64,000 nt of DNA from JAJDYQ01 sp963662865 (GCA_963662865.1 OY759969.1:310001-374000), one strand, 5' to 3'; counted from the stretch's first letter, positions 1-9,280 are shown. The notes: generated by a model not told the origin, from the sequence alone. Numbers and translations are program-made.

Positions 1-18
1 CGTAACAGAGGAATGATC

Positions 19-183
19 ATGGTTAAAATGCCCGTAAAACGCGCCACAGGCGACATACACAATTTAATGCCCCCCCCCCCCCCCCCCCCCCCCCCCAAAT
101 GGGGTATTTATGTTGAGCCTCACTCTCGACACAGGGCGGCGCTCGGCATCCCATCGGTTCGCTTCTGCCTTGAACCGCTTTAG
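19..183 (+). other. Leader reading frame with polyproline tract, upstream part of autotransporter copy 1
   Basis: An ATG at 19 sits 6 bases after a strong Shine-Dalgarno sequence (AGAGGA, 7-12). It opens a frame reading MVKMPVKRATGDIHNLM, then nine prolines encoded by the C tract. With 27 C the frame leaves the tract one base out of register with the autotransporter and stops at TAG 181-183. The same leader, at about 46 of 51 bases, precedes copy 2 at 31634, so it is conserved between paralogs. With 26 or 29 C the leader would fuse to the main frame ahead of the signal peptide. I infer this is the true N-terminus, switched by tract length. The alternative is that only the ATG at 110 is used. 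Confidence 0.6.
70..96. repeat. Poly-C homopolymer, 27 C
   Basis: An uninterrupted run of 27 C lies between the conserved leader (ATG 19) and the autotransporter frame (ATG 110). Long G/C homopolymers inside the 5' end of surface-protein genes are the classic substrate of slipped-strand phase variation. The distance 19 to 110 is 91 bases, remainder 1 on division by 3, so the leader is OFF at this length and ON at 26 or 29 C. The exact length is uncertain because such runs are hard to sequence and assemble. Confidence 0.9.
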
Positions 184-3100
184 CCTTTCCGGCCTGCGCC
201 GCGGGCTGGTTGCCGTGTTGCTTGGTTTGCCGCTGCTGGCAGGACTGGCCAGCGAAGCCGCCGCCCAGACGGCCAACGCCGACGGCACCTACACCGTCCC
301 CCAGGATTGGGCACTGAAACCGTCGGCCATCGGTGCCGGAGAAAGCTTCCGGTTGCTGCTCATCTCATCCAACACACGCGCTGCGAACGCGGGTAGCAAC
401 AGCGACTACGATACCCACGTGCGGAATCGCGTCGCAGTCGGCCACACAGCCATCCGGCCCTACAGCTCGACCTTCCGCGCCCTCTACTCAACCACCACGG
501 TGGACGCCCGCGACCATGCCATGACCACCGGTACCGGCGTACCCATCTACTGGCTGGGCGGTGCCAGGGTCGCCGACAATTACACCGACTTCCACGACGG
601 CTCGTGGGATAGCGCAGCAGGACGCAACGAAAATGGAGCTTCCCAAACCGGCACTGCCTTTACCGGCAGCCGCGACGATGGAACCGCATTTCCCGGCCGT
701 GCGTTTGACTCATCGGGACTGATTTCCGTAGGGAGTATCAGATATGGGTCGCCAGCTGATGGTTTGGATAGCGCTAACTCAGTGAGTAATACAGGTAGAA
801 GCTTCTTCGGTCTGTCCCCGATCTTCGTAGTGGCACAAACCACTTCGGTCATCACCATCGCCGCCGGCACCTCACCGGTGGCGGAAGGCGCCACCGCCAG
901 CTTCACCATTACCGTAACACCCGCGCCCAGCGCGAACCTGACGGTCAGCCTGTTTGTCGCCGACGCCTCGGGCAGCCGCGACTTCGTGGCCTCCACCAAC
1001 GAGGGCACCCAGACAGTAACCGTGCCGACCTCCGGCAGCGCCATCTACTCCGTGCCGACCGTAGCCGACACCACGTCAGAAGGCAACGGCCCGGTCACCG
1101 TCACCGTGCTCGGCACCACCGCCTACGTCGTGTCCCCCTCCCAGAGTTCGGCCTCGGTCCAGGTCATTGACGACGACGCCCACGTCGTGTCGCTCAGTAT
1201 CGACTCCGCAATGGGAGCCGAAGGCGATTCCGGTTTCAGCGACGGTGCGACATTTACACTCACCATCGACCCGCCGGGTGCGACAGGGTTTGTCTCTTTG
1301 AACGCTGCTGGTAGTGTTGCCCCCTCAGACTTCCTGATCGCCACAAGCACAAGCCCCACGGCAGCTTTTTACTTTCTAGGAAATCAAACCATAAATCTAG
1401 CAACCTTCTTTGCGAGCGGGCCCAGCCGTACATTCAGGGTCCGCGCCAGAGGCGACACGTCCGATGAAACCGACGAGACAGTGCAAATGACCTTGAACCG
1501 GATTCCCGGCGGCACCCTCGCCAACGTCGTGATCGACCCGGACGCCAACCGCGTCACCTACACCATCACCGACGACGACCCCGCCATGGTCTCCCTGACC
1601 CGCACCGGCGGCACCGGCGCCATTGAAGAAGGCGGCACAGTGGGTTTCACCATCGCCCTGAGTCAGGCACTGATCGCCGGTGAGGTCATCGACGTGCCAC
1701 TGTCAATCGGCGGCACCGGAGTCACCACAGACGACTGGAGCCTGGCAGCCGCCGGCACCGGCGTCACCCTGTCGGCAGAGGACACGGCCACCCCGTTGCT
1801 GAGCTTTGCAGGCGCAGGCGCCCAGACCGCCACCCTGGTGCTGACACCAGCGGGCGACAATACCGACGAGGGCACCGAGACCTACACCATCGCGCTGGGC
1901 CCGAACGACGCCAGCGCCAACGGCTTCGACCTCGCCAGCCGGGCCACCAATGTCGACGACGGCGCCGACCCGCACGCCAGCGACAATACCTTCGACGTCA
2001 TGGTAGGCGATGCCACCGTCCACACCGTATCAATCAGCCTGGACCGCACCATGGCCGCCGAGGGCGATTCCGGCATTACCGACGGCGCGACCGTGACGGT
2101 GACCATCGATCCGCAATATCCGAGTGCGGGGCTCGGATTCGAGATATGTCTGGGCGGCACCGCCACCCGTGGCGACAGTGCCGACTGGCGGTTAGCCGGT
2201 CCACTAAGCATTGTTGACGACGCTGCAACTTTAGCCAGGTGCTCGTCGGGTGCTAGCCCGGTTACTACTAATAACCCCAATCTCCCCAGCTTTCAGTTCA
2301 ATATTCGGATAAACGGCGACACAGTGGACGAGCTGAACGAGACCGTGACCCTGACCTTGCAACGGACCTCAGGTACCCCTGCCGACGTCGTCATCTCCCC
2401 AACCGCCGCCACCTTCACCATCACCGACGACGACACGGCGGGCGTGACCATCACCGAGACAGACGACGCCACCACGCTCACCGAAGGCGGCACGGACGAC
2501 TACGGCGTGATGCTGGCCACCCAACCGACCGCAAACGTCACCATCACGCCCACCTCAGGCATGACGGCCACCGCCATAGTCAGCGGCAGCCTGATCTTCA
2601 CCGCCACCAACTGGGCCACGGTCCAGACCATCACCGTCGCCGGGCTGGATAACAACGCCGACGCCGCCAATCAGCAAGTGACCATTACCCACGCCATCAA
2701 CTCCACGGGCGATGCCATATACAACGCACTCGCCCCGGTCTCAGTGACAGCGACGGTAACCGACGACGACGCCACCACCGTGACCCTGGCGGGCGCCGCG
2801 GGCAACGTCATGGAAGGCACCGCCAAAGAAATCACCGTCACCCTGGGCCGCGCCCTGGCCGAGGGCGAGGCGCTGCCGGTGCCGCTGACCTTCATGGGTG
2901 AGGCGACACCGGGCACGGACTACAGCGTCACCGGCGCCATGGCGAGCGGCGTTGCCTACACCGGCCTGGACAGCGCCACAGGCACGGTGACCTTTACCGG
3001 CCCATCGCCTATCAGCGCCACCCTGACCCTGAGCGCGACCCCCGACAGCGATGTTGAGACCAGCGGCGAGACAGTCATCATCGGCCTGGGCACCCTGGAC

Positions 3101-6100
3101 GGCGACTCCGGCACCGGCCTGGACGGCGGCGCCAGCGGCACAGACAGCCTGGACGACTTCAGCATCGAAGACCCGCTGCTCATCAGCATCACCGGTGGAA
3201 CTGCCGTCACCGAAGGCAGCTCCGCGACCTTCACCGTGACGGCCAATCGAGTTCCGAGCAGCGCCCTGATGATTGACCTGACCGTAGCGGACGCCGCCGC
3301 CGGTGATTATCTGGACTCAGGCGACGAAGGCGATAACATGGTCACCCTGTCCGGAGCCACCACGGCCACCGTTGAAATCCCCACACAGACCGACAGCACC
3401 GACGAGACCAACGGCACCATCACGGTAACCATAGCGGACGGCACCGGTTACACCGTCGGTATGCCGTCCTCGGCCATGGTCGGGGTGAACGACGACGACG
3501 CCACCACGGTGACCCTGACGGGCACGGCGGGCAATATCAGTGAGGGCGTCACCCGCAACCTCACGGTCACCCTGGCCCGCACCCTGGTCGCCGGCGAAAG
3601 CCTGGCCGTACCGCTGACCCTGGGCGGCAATGCGACACGGGGCACGGACTACACCCTGACCGGCATCCCGGCGGACAACATCGCCTACGACATCCCGAAC
3701 AGCGCCACCGCCGGCATGGTGACATTTACCGGCCCGGCTGCGGCCACCGCCACCCTGGCCCTGGCCGTGCAGGTTGACGGCACATCCGACACCGGCGAGA
3801 CCATCACCATCGCCCTGGGCACCCTGGACAGCAACTCCGGCACCGGCCTGGGCGGCGGCGCCGCCGGCACAGGCAGCCTGGCCTTCACGATCATGGAACA
3901 ACCGACCATCGTACTGCCGCCGACCCTGACGGTCACTGAAGGTGCCAGCGTCGGTTACCCGGTATCCCTGGCCACCGCCCCGACGGCGGCTGTCACGGTG
4001 ACAGTCACCGGTCACTCCGGCACCGACCTGACGCCGGACGAAACCAGTCTGACGTTCACGATGACCGACTGGGACACGGTACAGACGGTGATGGTGGCGG
4101 CGGCTGAGGACGACGCCGACGCAGCGGACGACACCGTGACGCTGATGCACACGGCCTCGGGCACAACAGCCTATAGCGGGGTAACGGGTGCAGTGGTAGT
4201 GACGATCGACGACAATGACCTGCCGGTCGCCTCGTTCGCCGTGGCCAGCTTTACCACCAACGAAGGCTCGGGCACGTACAACGTAGTGGTCAATCTGACT
4301 CCGGCGCCAGCCGCGGCCACCACGATCACCTACACGGTGGACAGTGCCAGCACGGCGACACCCGGCACCGACTATACCACGCTGACCGGCACGGTCGTGG
4401 CGTCCGTGGACGCATCCAGCGTTAATATTTCGGTGGCCATCACCGACGACAGCGTGGACGAGACCAGCGAGACGGTCATACTGAACCTGGCCGCAGGTTC
4501 GGGTTACACGGTGGGCACCGATCGTGTGCACACACTGACGATCGCCGACAACGACACGGCGGGCGTGACCGTCAGCGAGGCCGGAATAACGGTCGCTGAG
4601 CCTGACGGTACAGACATCTACACCCTGGTGCTGGACACACAACCAGCCGGCGATGTGGAGATTACGGTGGAATCCGACACGCCCGGTGCGGCGACCGTGA
4701 GCGCAGCCAGCCTGACGTTCACGGCGAGCAACTGGGATACGGTACAGACCGTGACGGTGACGGGCGTCAACGACAACGTTGGCGGTAACCGCCCGGCGAC
4801 CATCAGCCATAGTATAGACAGCGGCGACGGCGACGGTGCGGGTTACCCGGATGGTCTGGCCATAGCCACGGTGGCAGTCACGGTCACCGACGACGACGAG
4901 CCGGTCGCCTCGTTCGCCGTGGCCAGCTTCACTACCAACGAAGGCTCGGGCACCTACAACGTGGTAGTCAATCTGACTCCGGTGCCGACCGCGAACACCA
5001 CGATCAGCTACACGGTGGCCGGCACCAGCACGGCGACGATGAGCGCCGACTACGCCGCGCTGACCGGCACGGTCGTGGCGTCTGCGAGTGCGTCCAGCGT
5101 CGAGATTCCCGTGGCCATCACCGATGACAGCACACAAGAGGGCAGCGAGACGGTGATACTGATTCTGGGCACCGGCACGGGTTACACGGTGGGCACCGGT
5201 CGTGTGCACACATTGACGATCACCGACGACGACGACGCGGCCCCGGTCGGTACGGGGGCGATGCAGGAGATGCAGGCGGCACAGGAAGCCTGGCTGCCGC
5301 GCTTCGGTCTGACGGCGGTAGAACATATGCTGGGCGGCCTGGATTACCGCTTGTCGGTGGCCGATCAACCTGGGCTGTCGGGCAATGTGAGCGGCCTGTC
5401 CGCTGGTCGAGCGCTGCATGGGGGCGGTAATGCAACCGGCACGGGATATGCGGCGGGCGGCTTCGGCCAGAGCGATGGCGGTGATGGCCTGGGCGCCGGT
5501 TCGGTTGATCGGCTATTGAATCTGTCCAGGACACTGTCGCTGCGCGATATGCTGCGCGGCAGCCGCTTTGTGCACCGCGGCGGGGAGAACGGTGTTTCGG
5601 TGTGGGGTCAGGCGTCCTATTCGCGCTACGAGGATGGACAGGACGGCGTCACGGTGGATGGCGAGGTGGCGACCGGCCTGCTGGGCGTGGACAGCGACAA
5701 CGGACGGACGCTGCTGGGTCTGGCGCTGTCGTACAGCGAAGGCACTGGAGACTGGAGCGGAGCGAGTGCCCAGGGCGAATTGTCGAGCACGCTGGCGTCG
5801 CTGCTGCCGTATATCCGACACAACGTCACCGAGAGATTGCAGTTATGGGCGGCGGCGAGTTATGGCCTTGGCAACCTGGAGCAGAGTTCGACATCGGCTG
5901 ATTCGAGGCATGACATTAATCAGCTATCGGCCTCGGCCGGTGTACGCGGCACGCTGCTGGAGCGCCCGCTAGAAGAGGGCGGCCTGACGTTGACGCTGAT
6001 CTCGGATGCGGCGCTGGCGCGTATTGAGTCGGACGATGCCGGTGGTATGTCGGGCTTGACGGCGAACACGAAGCGTTTCCGAATGGGTCTGGAGTGGTCC

Positions 6101-6709
6101 TGGCAGTTGCCGCAGGCGGACGGTGGCCGGTTGATTCCGGAACTGGAGTTGGGGATGCGTTATGACGGCGGCGATACCAGCGACGGCCTGGGCGTGGAAC
6201 TGGGCGGCGGCATCAGTTGGCAGTTGCCCTCCAGAGGCCTGACCCTTGACCTGCGTGGCCGACGCCTGCTGGATCATGAGGCCGCCGAGCGGCGTGAATG
6301 GGGCGTATCCGGTTCGCTGCGCTACGACCGGCAGCCGGGTTCCGCTCATGGGCCGTCGCTGAGTCTACGTCAGGAATACGGCACCGCCCCGGCCTCGGGT
6401 GGCCTGGATCGGCTGTTGTCGGATTCGCTGTCGGACGCACTGGAAGAGGATTCATCGCAGCCCGGCCCGGCCTCCGGTCGCTGGAGCCTGGAGGGCGAGT
6501 GGGGCCTGGCCCTGAATGACGGCACCACCGGCATTCCGTATGCGGGCCTGTCGTCGTCCGATTCCGGGCACGACCTGACCCTGGGCTGGCGTCTGCTGTC
6601 GGCACCGGGCAATCCGGATACCGAGCTGGACATCAAGGCCTTGCGCCGCCGGGACGGTGAAGGCAAAACCAACCACGGCATCGGCGCACAGTGGAAGCTG
6701 CACTGGTAG
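110..6709 (+). CDS. Giant Calx-beta repeat autotransporter, copy 1 (phase-variable candidate)
   Basis: This encodes a 2199-residue predicted surface protein, most likely exported by the type V (autotransporter) route. A signal peptide occupies about residues 28-52 (GLRRGLVAVLLGLPLLAG, then AAAQ). A globular N-terminal region follows to about 245. Repeated Calx-beta-like domains then run to about 1700, recognisable by recurring DDD termini, EGG/EGS starts and G-T-DY motifs. A C-terminal beta-barrel starts near residue 1718 (MQEMQAAQEAWLPRFGL) and ends in a terminal tryptophan, as outer-membrane barrels usually end in an aromatic residue. The ATG at 110 has only a weak GGGG upstream. The better ribosome site belongs to the leader at 19, across the C tract. 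The barrel is nearly identical to that of the copy at 31833-37268. Function is likely adhesion or surface interaction, by inference only. Confidence 0.85.
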   Translation: MLSLTLDTGRRSASHRFASALNRFSLSGLRRGLVAVLLGLPLLAGLASEAAAQTANADGTYTVPQDWALKPSAIGAGESFRLLLISSNTRAANAGSNSDYDTHVRNRVAVGHTAIRPYSSTFRALYSTTTVDARDHAMTTGTGVPIYWLGGARVADNYTDFHDGSWDSAAGRNENGASQTGTAFTGSRDDGTAFPGRAFDSSGLISVGSIRYGSPADGLDSANSVSNTGRSFFGLSPIFVVAQTTSVITIAAGTSPVAEGATASFTITVTPAPSANLTVSLFVADASGSRDFVASTNEGTQTVTVPTSGSAIYSVPTVADTTSEGNGPVTVTVLGTTAYVVSPSQSSASVQVIDDDAHVVSLSIDSAMGAEGDSGFSDGATFTLTIDPPGATGFVSLNAAGSVAPSDFLIATSTSPTAAFYFLGNQTINLATFFASGPSRTFRVRARGDTSDETDETVQMTLNRIPGGTLANVVIDPDANRVTYTITDDDPAMVSLTRTGGTGAIEEGGTVGFTIALSQALIAGEVIDVPLSIGGTGVTTDDWSLAAAGTGVTLSAEDTATPLLSFAGAGAQTATLVLTPAGDNTDEGTETYTIALGPNDASANGFDLASRATNVDDGADPHASDNTFDVMVGDATVHTVSISLDRTMAAEGDSGITDGATVTVTIDPQYPSAGLGFEICLGGTATRGDSADWRLAGPLSIVDDAATLARCSSGASPVTTNNPNLPSFQFNIRINGDTVDELNETVTLTLQRTSGTPADVVISPTAATFTITDDDTAGVTITETDDATTLTEGGTDDYGVMLATQPTANVTITPTSGMTATAIVSGSLIFTATNWATVQTITVAGLDNNADAANQQVTITHAINSTGDAIYNALAPVSVTATVTDDDATTVTLAGAAGNVMEGTAKEITVTLGRALAEGEALPVPLTFMGEATPGTDYSVTGAMASGVAYTGLDSATGTVTFTGPSPISATLTLSATPDSDVETSGETVIIGLGTLDGDSGTGLDGGASGTDSLDDFSIEDPLLISITGGTAVTEGSSATFTVTANRVPSSALMIDLTVADAAAGDYLDSGDEGDNMVTLSGATTATVEIPTQTDSTDETNGTITVTIADGTGYTVGMPSSAMVGVNDDDATTVTLTGTAGNISEGVTRNLTVTLARTLVAGESLAVPLTLGGNATRGTDYTLTGIPADNIAYDIPNSATAGMVTFTGPAAATATLALAVQVDGTSDTGETITIALGTLDSNSGTGLGGGAAGTGSLAFTIMEQPTIVLPPTLTVTEGASVGYPVSLATAPTAAVTVTVTGHSGTDLTPDETSLTFTMTDWDTVQTVMVAAAEDDADAADDTVTLMHTASGTTAYSGVTGAVVVTIDDNDLPVASFAVASFTTNEGSGTYNVVVNLTPAPAAATTITYTVDSASTATPGTDYTTLTGTVVASVDASSVNISVAITDDSVDETSETVILNLAAGSGYTVGTDRVHTLTIADNDTAGVTVSEAGITVAEPDGTDIYTLVLDTQPAGDVEITVESDTPGAATVSAASLTFTASNWDTVQTVTVTGVNDNVGGNRPATISHSIDSGDGDGAGYPDGLAIATVAVTVTDDDEPVASFAVASFTTNEGSGTYNVVVNLTPVPTANTTISYTVAGTSTATMSADYAALTGTVVASASASSVEIPVAITDDSTQEGSETVILILGTGTGYTVGTGRVHTLTITDDDDAAPVGTGAMQEMQAAQEAWLPRFGLTAVEHMLGGLDYRLSVADQPGLSGNVSGLSAGRALHGGGNATGTGYAAGGFGQSDGGDGLGAGSVDRLLNLSRTLSLRDMLRGSRFVHRGGENGVSVWGQASYSRYEDGQDGVTVDGEVATGLLGVDSDNGRTLLGLALSYSEGTGDWSGASAQGELSSTLASLLPYIRHNVTERLQLWAAASYGLGNLEQSSTSADSRHDINQLSASAGVRGTLLERPLEEGGLTLTLISDAALARIESDDAGGMSGLTANTKRFRMGLEWSWQLPQADGGRLIPELELGMRYDGGDTSDGLGVELGGGISWQLPSRGLTLDLRGRRLLDHEAAERREWGVSGSLRYDRQPGSAHGPSLSLRQEYGTAPASGGLDRLLSDSLSDALEEDSSQPGPASGRWSLEGEWGLALNDGTTGIPYAGLSSSDSGHDLTLGWRLLSAPGNPDTELDIKALRRRDGEGKTNHGIGAQWKLHW

Positions 6710-6852
6710 CGATTGGCATGGCCGCCGGGGGTATTTTCCCCGGCGGCTATTTGCGGTGATACCAGCCGCTCTGTTGTGTTTTCAGCGGGGTTTTTATCCG
6801 GGAACTGGGAGGTACTTCCGGCTAATGCCCTTCAATATCAAGCAGGCCGCCT
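6710..6852. repeat. 3' flank shared with autotransporter copies 2 and 3
   Basis: Similarity between the autotransporter loci does not stop at the stop codon. The block from the hairpin through a GTTGTGTTT...AGCGGGGTTT motif to a CAAGCAGG motif is matched after copy 2 (37269-37422). It is partly matched after copy 3 (about 60864-60970). The duplicated unit therefore includes about 150 bases of 3' flank. Confidence 0.6.
6721..6747 (+). terminator. Hairpin after autotransporter copy 1
   Basis: A perfect 10-bp stem, GCCGCCGGGG (6721-6730) and CCCCGGCGGC (6738-6747), encloses a 7-base loop starting 12 bases after the stop codon. Only a short T-poor tail follows, so termination may be weak. A second small stem (CCGCT/AGCGG, 6766-6788) followed by GGTTTTTAT lies just downstream. 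Copies 2 and 3 carry degraded versions at the same place. Confidence 0.55.
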
Positions 6853-6919
6853 GTGTACATGATGGATTGAGCGCTTTATCATGCGGCCTGCTTCCCGTGA
6901 CTAAGGACACTCTGAGCTT

Positions 6920-8587
6920 ATGGCCCAATACATCTACACCATGAACCATGTAAGCAAGATCGTTCCCCCGAAGCGTGAAATTCTCAAAGATATTTCTCTT
7001 TCATTTTTTCCCGGTGCCAAGATCGGTGTACTGGGTTTGAATGGCGCGGGGAAGTCCACTCTGCTGCGCATCATGGCGGGTATTGATATGGAGATTGATG
7101 GGGAAGCACGCCCGATGCCGGATATCAAGGTCGGTTATCTGCCGCAGGAGCCTCGGCTCGATCCCACAAAAGATGTGCGTGGTAGCGTTGAAGAGGCATT
7201 AAGCGAATTCAGTGACGCTCAAGAGCGCCTGAATGAAATCTATGCCGCCTACGCGGAACCCGATGCCGATTTCGATGCCCTTGCCAAAGAGCAGGCCCGC
7301 CTGGAAAATATCCTGCAGGCCGGTGATGGGCATAACCTGGAAAGAACTCTGGAGGTGGCTGCGGATGCCCTGCGTCTCCCTCCCTGGGATTGTGATGTAG
7401 CAAAGCTTTCCGGCGGTGAGCGCCGTCGTGTTGCGCTATGCAGGCTGCTGCTTTCCAAGCCCGATATGTTGCTGCTTGACGAACCGACGAACCATCTGGA
7501 TGCTGAGTCAATCGCCTGGATGGAGCGGTTTTTGAAAGAATACTCCGGCACCGTTGTTGCCGTTACGCATGACCGCTACTTTCTTGATAATGTTGCAGGC
7601 TGGATTTTGGAGCTGGACCGAGGACACGGTATTCCCTGGGAAGGCAGTTACACCACCTGGCTGGAGCAGAAAGAAAAGCGTCTCAAGATGGAAGCAGGAC
7701 AGGAAACGGCCCATCAAAAGACAATCAAGCGCGAGCTGGAGTGGGTACGATCCAATCCCAAAGGCCGACATGCCAGAAACAAGGCTCGCCTGAGACGCTT
7801 TGATGAGCTGAGTTCCGCCGAGTTCCAGAAACGTAATGAAACCAACGAGCTTTATATTCCTCCCGGTCCGCGTCTTGGTGACAAGGTCATTAATGTCAAA
7901 AACCTGTGTAAACGCTTTGGCGACAAGATTCTGCTTGATGGTCTCAGCTTTAGCCTGCCTCCGGGTGGTATCGTTGGTATCATCGGCGCCAACGGTGCAG
8001 GTAAAACGACCCTGTTTCGCATGATTACAGGGCAGGAGAGTCCGGATAGCGGTGAAATATCCATCGGCGAAACGGTCAATCTGGCCTATGTCGATCAGTC
8101 GCGTGATTCCCTGAACGACAACAAAACCGTATGGGAAGAGATCTCGAATGGTCAGGACATTATTCAAATCGACAACACGGAGCTTCAGTCTCGCGCTTAC
8201 GTCGGCCGTTTCAATTTCAAGAAGTCAGACCAGCAAAAGTTCGTCAAAGACCTCTCCGGTGGTGAGAGAAACCGCGTCCATCTGGCGAAACTCCTGCTCT
8301 CCGGTGGCAATGTCCTGTTACTTGATGAACCGACCAACGATCTGGACGTTGGGACATTGCGCGCATTGGAAGAGGCACTGTTGAATTTCCCGGGATGTGC
8401 CGTTGTAATCACACATGATCGTTGGTTCCTGGACCGAATTGCAACTCATATCCTGGCGTTTGAAGGAGACAGCCGGATGGTGTGGTTTGAGGGTAACTAT
8501 GCGGATTACGAGACAGATAGAAAGCGCCGACTCGGTGAAGCAGCGGATCAGCCACACCGTATCAAATACAGGCGGATCAACGCTTAG
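6920..8587 (+). CDS. ettA: EttA, ABC-F energy-dependent translational throttle
   Basis: This is a cytoplasmic ABC-F ATPase that binds the ribosomal E site and gates the first elongation step according to the ATP/ADP ratio. The 555 residues match the length of the E. coli protein. Two ATPase modules are visible: Walker A GLNGAGKST near residue 40 with signature LSGGERRRVAL and DEPTNHLD, then GANGAGKTT near 360 with LSGGERNRVHL and DEPTNDLD. There are no membrane segments. The start at 6920 follows AAGGA at 6903-6907. The gene stands alone between the autotransporter and a decayed region. Confidence 0.95.
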   Translation: MAQYIYTMNHVSKIVPPKREILKDISLSFFPGAKIGVLGLNGAGKSTLLRIMAGIDMEIDGEARPMPDIKVGYLPQEPRLDPTKDVRGSVEEALSEFSDAQERLNEIYAAYAEPDADFDALAKEQARLENILQAGDGHNLERTLEVAADALRLPPWDCDVAKLSGGERRRVALCRLLLSKPDMLLLDEPTNHLDAESIAWMERFLKEYSGTVVAVTHDRYFLDNVAGWILELDRGHGIPWEGSYTTWLEQKEKRLKMEAGQETAHQKTIKRELEWVRSNPKGRHARNKARLRRFDELSSAEFQKRNETNELYIPPGPRLGDKVINVKNLCKRFGDKILLDGLSFSLPPGGIVGIIGANGAGKTTLFRMITGQESPDSGEISIGETVNLAYVDQSRDSLNDNKTVWEEISNGQDIIQIDNTELQSRAYVGRFNFKKSDQQKFVKDLSGGERNRVHLAKLLLSGGNVLLLDEPTNDLDVGTLRALEEALLNFPGCAVVITHDRWFLDRIATHILAFEGDSRMVWFEGNYADYETDRKRRLGEAADQPHRIKYRRINA

Positions 8588-8601
8588 CGTAAGCTCCCCT
8601 G

Positions 8602-8736
8602 TCAGGTGGGCAGTTCAAAAGTAAAAGACTTGGCGTTTTCAAGGGTCTCAAGGGGGATCGTTTCTTGCAGGTTGTTCTGGTTAGGTTTGCCGAGTTCAGT
8701 GTCGTCAAGCATTAGCCGAGAAACTTTGGGCCGCAT
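8602..8736 (-). CDS. Possible small or residual ORF, unidentified
   Basis: A 44-residue minus-strand frame (MRPKVSRLMLDD start, SFTFELPT end) has a natural-looking amino acid composition. The same frame stays open upstream of the ATG (...FLQSHPYGST). It could be the C-terminal scrap of a larger lost gene or a small gene. It lies in the AT-rich debris between ettA and kdsB. I do not recognise it, and no clear ribosome site precedes it. Confidence 0.25.
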   Translation of the reverse strand: MRPKVSRLMLDDTELGKPNQNNLQETIPLETLENAKSFTFELPT

Positions 8737-8792
8737 CGTCGATCCGTAAGGATGTGATTGCAAAAAAGCGATGTGTTTGAAGTGAAAACTTA

Positions 8793-9098
8793 TTAAAGAA
8801 AACGACTATACGGATCAAGTTTTTGCTTTAATTTTTGTAGGCGCAGGTAATTTTCACCATAATAGGCAATACCATAATTTTTGATGTTTCGCTCAGGGTA
8901 ATTCACGTATTGTACGGCTCTTTGAACCCCTTGTGTTGTCTTACAAATAGCAATAATTTTTGGATGCAGATTGAAACGCTTATTAAATAAGCGACGATGT
9001 GTTTCATAAAGTTTTTCTCCACTACCTACAAAAAGTACATTAGATTTTTTTGACGCCAAAGAATTCAAAATAGGAAAACATGAAGTAAACATACTCAA
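8793..9098 (-). pseudogene. FAD-linked oxidase with internal deletion (PCMH start joined to BBE end)
   Basis: The 101-residue frame joins two ends of one protein family. The first half (ETHRRLFNKRFNLHPKIIAI, then CKTTQGVQRAVQYV) resembles the opening of the PCMH-type FAD-binding domain. The second half (NIKNYGIAYYGENYLRLQKL and a DPYSRF end) resembles the C-terminal berberine-bridge-enzyme (BBE) motif. Roughly 350 residues that should lie between are absent, so the FAD and substrate sites are gone. The segment is much more AT-rich than its neighbours, which suggests a transferred gene now decaying. The assignment rests on motif recognition only. Confidence 0.55.
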
Positions 9099-9166
9099 TA
9101 GAATGTTTTTTAAAAAAACTTCTTTTTGTCATTTTCATTTTGGTAATCAATTTAGAACTTATCTCA

Positions 9167-9280
9167 AAATTTCTCAAGCAGAATATTAATAGCAGCCAGT
9201 TGAATAAAGCCTGCAAAATTTGCGGCGCCATATTCCCATCGAACAAGAATACTTCTTTGCCATTGTATCCAGGTAAAAAG
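9167..9280 (-). pseudogene. Transposase C-terminal remnant (DDE type, IS5-like)
   Basis: The minus-strand peptide ILVRWEYGAANFAGFIQLAA and its end resemble the C-terminus of IS5-group DDE transposases (pattern VRWE, A-N-F/Y, G/L-F-I-Q/H-L-A). No inverted repeats or catalytic core are seen. It abuts the kdsB stop codon and the AT-rich FAD oxidase remnant, so it may mark how that segment arrived. Family assignment is tentative. Confidence 0.4.

Noticed and set aside
64..288. Minus-strand frame ending in a glycine run across the C tract
   Set aside because: It is only the antisense of the leader and signal peptide. There is no ribosome site and no family likeness.
853..5220. CRISPR-like regular repeats
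   Set aside because: The periodicity comes from protein repeats (Calx-beta modules). Units are long, diverged and in one open frame, and there are no spacers or cas genes.
3317..5419. 700-codon open frame on the minus strand
   Set aside because: It is antisense to the Calx-beta repeats of copy 1. Its His/Arg/Gly-rich composition is what antisense of GAC/ACC-rich repeats gives. Similar shadows occur in copies 2 and 3.
6657..6944. Plus-strand ORF between autotransporter copy 1 and ettA
   Set aside because: It starts inside the barrel in another frame and crosses the terminator hairpins. It has no protein-like composition.
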